A stretch of 64,000 nt of DNA, from assembly GCA_900472395.1 (NCBI GenBank), contig UCHV01000036.1, positions 62,001 through 126,000 of the forward strand. Reading direction: 5' to 3'. A program made the position numbers and the translations under genes. Position 1 is the first letter of the stretch. Each line of letters begins with the position of its first letter. This stretch comes from Hyphomicrobiales bacterium (lineage in GTDB: Bacteria > Pseudomonadota > Alphaproteobacteria > Rhizobiales > Rhizobiaceae). A model generated the notes under the pieces. The model did not search any database and had not been told where the DNA came from. It saw nothing but the letters and a program-made list of their open reading frames with translations. Of this stretch, positions 61,664-64,000 are shown piece by piece.

Positions 61664-62137
61664 ATGCTGCTTGAATATTTTCAGATGATCGACCGTATCG
61701 AAACGGTCGATCTCAAAGCCAATACCCTGACGGCGCGCTCTGTCGTGCCGCCGAGAAGCCCCGTTTTTGAAGGGCATTTTCCGGGCATGCCTCTCGTACC
61801 CGGCGTGCTTCTGATCGAAACCATGGCGCAGGCCTCCGGCATGCTGGTTCTGGCTGCGACGGATTTTGCCGCCATGCCGTTCCTGATGTCCGTCGATGGC
61901 GCCAAGCTGCGCACCTTCGTCGAGCCGGATGCGGTGCTCGATATCGAAGCGTTTCTGGAGCACGAGGGATCGGGTTATGCCGTGACCAAGGCCAAGATTA
62001 CCAGCAACGGCAAAAAAGTCTGCGATGCGCAATTGAAGCTGCGCACCATGCCGTTCAGCGAAATTCCGCTCGCGCCGATCGTCCGCAAACGGGCCGAAGA
62101 AGTCGGCCTTATGGATGCGATTGCCGCGAACGCTTGA
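61664..62137 (+). CDS. 3-hydroxyacyl-ACP dehydratase (FabZ-like, acpXL cluster)
   Basis: Removes water from 3-hydroxyacyl-ACP during elongation of the long-chain acyl group. The 157 residues include the hot-dog fold signature VFEGHFPGMPLVPGVLLIETMAQASG with His38 and Glu52 as catalytic pair. This is the second FabZ of rhizobia, dedicated to the AcpXL pathway by its position. A TTG codon directly before the ATG at 61664 is an alternative start. Confidence 0.92.
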   Translation: MLLEYFQMIDRIETVDLKANTLTARSVVPPRSPVFEGHFPGMPLVPGVLLIETMAQASGMLVLAATDFAAMPFLMSVDGAKLRTFVEPDAVLDIEAFLEHEGSGYAVTKAKITSNGKKVCDAQLKLRTMPFSEIPLAPIVRKRAEEVGLMDAIAANA

Positions 62138-62168
62138 AACTTGCCGGTCATCCGGTGAGGAAGAGGAC

Positions 62169-63365
62169 ATGATGAAGTCTGACAATGATGTCGTGATCAC
62201 CGGTATCGGTATCGTAAGCTGCCTGGGCGTCGGCAAGGAGCCGCATGTCTCCGTGCTCTCGGGTGCCGAAGCCATTGCGCCGCGCGTCGAAACCGAGCGT
62301 TTTGCGCCTTACCCGGTGCATCCCCTGCCGGAAATCGACTGGTCGACCCAGATCACCAAACGTGACCAGCGCCAGATGGAAAACTGGCAGCGGCTCGGCG
62401 TGTTTTCAGCTGGCCTCGCGCTCGATGATGCGGGCCTCAAGGAAAACGCCGATCTCTGTGCCTCCATGGACATGATCGTGGCGGCCGGTGGCGGAGAACG
62501 TGACATCAAGGTTGATACGCTGATCGTCGACGAAGGCTTGAAGCGCAACGACCGCGAGGCGCTGCTCAACGAAAAGCTGACCACCGAACTGCGCCCGACG
62601 CTGTTCCTTGCCCAGCTTTCGAACCTTCTCGCCGGCAATATTTCCATCGTCCACAAGGTCACTGGCTCTTCGCGTACCTTCATGGGTGAAGAAGCGGCCG
62701 GCATTTCGGCCGTGGAGACGGCGTTTCATCGCATCAAATCGGGCCAGTCCACGCATACGCTGGCTGGCGGTGCCTTCGTTGCCGAGCGCGCCGACATTCT
62801 CCTCCTTGTCGAGGGCATTCGTGCCCACGCAACGGGTGAATGGCAGCCGCTGTGGTCGCGTTCGCCTGACAACGGCGGCGGCATGATGATGGGTTCCGTC
62901 GGTGCCTTCCTGGTGCTGGAATCCCGCGCCCATGCAACCGCTCGCGGTGCGCACATTTACGCCGTGATTGACGGTATCGAAGGCGATCGTGGCAACCGCG
63001 ATGAAGGCAAGCTGGAAAAGCGTTTGTCGCGCATGGCCGGTCTTGCCGGTGCCGCAGACGATACGGTGGTGTTCTCCGGCGCCAGCGGCGTTGTCGAGCT
63101 TTCCGCACGTGAAAAGTCGGTGCTGGGTGAGGCTCTGCCAGGAGCCACGATCCGCGGTTATGGCGGCGTCACGGGGCACGGCATGGAAGCACAGTTCCCG
63201 CTTGGGCTTGCGCTCGCAGCGCTTGCGCTCGACGGTGCAGCCAGCGTTCCGGCTTTCGATGCAAAGAACGAACAGCCGATGGCCAAGCCCGCGAGACGGG
63301 CGGTGGTGACGACGGTTGGTTATACGCGCGGCGAGGGCCTTGCTGCCCTGTCTGCGGACGCGTGA
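62169..63365 (+). CDS. Beta-ketoacyl-ACP synthase homologue lacking the active-site cysteine (FabF2-like)
   Basis: Thiolase-fold protein of 398 residues in the acpXL cluster. The fold landmarks are present (VVITGIGIVSCLG at the N-terminus, TGHGMEAQFPLGLALAALAL near the C-terminus), but the segment where KAS enzymes have STACASG reads VTGSSRTFMGEE (164-175) without Cys; only Cys18 and Cys97 occur elsewhere. The usual NAHGTST is replaced by FSGASGVVE, so one active-site His is lost too. It may form a heterodimer with the intact ketosynthase next to it, like the chain-length factor of polyketide synthases. GAGGAAGAGGAC precedes the start at 62169. Confidence 0.88.
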   Translation: MMKSDNDVVITGIGIVSCLGVGKEPHVSVLSGAEAIAPRVETERFAPYPVHPLPEIDWSTQITKRDQRQMENWQRLGVFSAGLALDDAGLKENADLCASMDMIVAAGGGERDIKVDTLIVDEGLKRNDREALLNEKLTTELRPTLFLAQLSNLLAGNISIVHKVTGSSRTFMGEEAAGISAVETAFHRIKSGQSTHTLAGGAFVAERADILLLVEGIRAHATGEWQPLWSRSPDNGGGMMMGSVGAFLVLESRAHATARGAHIYAVIDGIEGDRGNRDEGKLEKRLSRMAGLAGAADDTVVFSGASGVVELSAREKSVLGEALPGATIRGYGGVTGHGMEAQFPLGLALAALALDGAASVPAFDAKNEQPMAKPARRAVVTTVGYTRGEGLAALSADA

Positions 63366-63376
63366 GGAGTTAAGTG

Positions 63377-64000
63377 ATGAGCGACAATCGCTTCAAGGAT
63401 CATCTCGGACGTCCGATCGTGGCGGTCACCGGCATGGGTGTCATCACGTCGCTTGGTCAGGGCCTCAAGGATAACTGGGCGGCTTTGACCTCCGGCACGT
63501 CGGGCATCCACAAGATCACCCGTTTCCCGACCGACGGCCTTTCGACCCGAATCTGCGGCACGGTGGATTTCATCGATATTCCCGCGCCGAACTCGGTCGA
63601 GCGCTCCTATGCGTTTGCTCGCGAAACCACGATAGAAGCCTTGGCGCAGGCTGGCCTTTCCGGTGATTTCGATGGTCCTCTGTTTCTGGCCGCACCGCCT
63701 GTTGAGCCGGAATGGGTTGACCGATTTGCACTCGCCGACCGTGCGCCTCCGGCAGCACGTGAGGCTGACGCTTACGACCGTTTTCTCACCGCGATGCGCG
63801 AACGCCCTGATCCGGCTTTCCTCGAATCCGTACAGTTCGGCTCGATCTCCGAACGTCTCGCTGACCGCTTTGGTACACGCGGCCTGCCGGTGACCCTGTC
63901 GACCGCTTGCGCTTCCGGCGCGACTGCGATCCAGCTTGGTGTCGAGGCGATCCGTCAGGGCCGCACCGACAGAGCCCTCGTTGCCGCGACCGATGGTTCC
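63377..64000 (+). CDS. Beta-ketoacyl-ACP synthase (FabF1-like), partial at window edge
   Basis: The first 208 codons of a KAS II-type enzyme that extends past the window. GAGGAG lies eight bases before the ATG. The visible part shows VAVTGMGVITSLGQGLKDNW at the N-terminus and the intact nucleophile motif LSTACASGATAIQLG (Cys near residue 180). It probably does the condensation with the cysteine-less partner 11 bases upstream, elongating the acyl chain on AcpXL. Confidence 0.92.
   Translation, partial: MSDNRFKDHLGRPIVAVTGMGVITSLGQGLKDNWAALTSGTSGIHKITRFPTDGLSTRICGTVDFIDIPAPNSVERSYAFARETTIEALAQAGLSGDFDGPLFLAAPPVEPEWVDRFALADRAPPAAREADAYDRFLTAMRERPDPAFLESVQFGSISERLADRFGTRGLPVTLSTACASGATAIQLGVEAIRQGRTDRALVAATDGS

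Overview
The window reads as a chromosomal segment of a Rhizobiaceae alphaproteobacterium, most likely Agrobacterium/Rhizobium. Evidence: a permuted two-piece tmRNA gene with the tag ANDNNAKEYALAA; an acpXL-fabZ-fabF2-fabF1 cluster for the very-long-chain fatty acid of rhizobial lipid A; GGAAC-N16-CGTT promoters typical of the alphaproteobacterial general stress sigma factor EcfG; many families common in this group (DUF6894, DUF1127-like, GlxA-type AraC regulators, several ABC uptake operons). Coding density is high. I see no insertion sequence, phage, CRISPR array or obvious island.

Layout. 1-426: tmRNA (minus, cut by the window edge) and the thyA leader. 427-5753: thyA-folA, hflK-hflC and a degP-type protease. 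5757-10745: small genes, serB and miaA (head to head, sharing start bases), and a HerA-type ATPase. 10930-13635: ilv promoter, leader peptide, attenuator, ilvB and ilvH. 13651-18664: aldo/keto reductase, an ECF sigma/anti-sigma operon led by a small secreted protein, an aldose-epimerase-like gene and a RecD-like helicase. 18671-25142: a MerR-type regulator with a second HTH, pdxJ, type II NADH dehydrogenase, a divergent qorB-like/HxlR pair, a TetR gene with a GTAC-rich operator, and ilvC. 25212-33819: RbsD/FucU protein, aminotransferase, a three-gene ABC importer, then EEP-family, NUDIX and PhzF genes. 33820-44605: small stress genes, nitronate monooxygenase, and a minus-strand operon for a peptide-type ABC importer, class V aminotransferase and glycerate kinase, then a Crp/Fnr regulator. 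44702-54944: tRNA-Lys and accessory or stress genes (DUF924, GlsB-like, MscS channel, double-receiver protein, GlxA-type regulator, LysR regulator, entericidin). 55085-58095: glycine betaine/choline ABC operon. 58759-61214: cobU/cobP, TauE-type exporter, nucleoside hydrolase. 61363-64000: acpXL cluster, cut by the right edge.

How the parts fit. Branched-chain amino acid synthesis is represented by ilvB-ilvH, with a leader that looks like ribosome-mediated attenuation, and by ilvC. Nucleotide and folate metabolism is served by thyA-folA, and envelope protein quality control by HflKC and DegP. Three EcfG-like promoters, in front of a 67-residue protein, a GlsB-like membrane protein and an entericidin-like lipoprotein, suggest a dispersed stress regulon. 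In the acpXL cluster the first ketosynthase lacks its active-site cysteine while the second keeps it, suggesting a catalytic/non-catalytic pair. I do not see one clearly unprecedented multi-gene system. The strongest leads are the ilv leader, the ketosynthase pair, the double receiver with a lost phospho-acceptor, the MerR-plus-HTH regulator with tandem palindromes, and a possible 30-residue gene near 43.3 kb.
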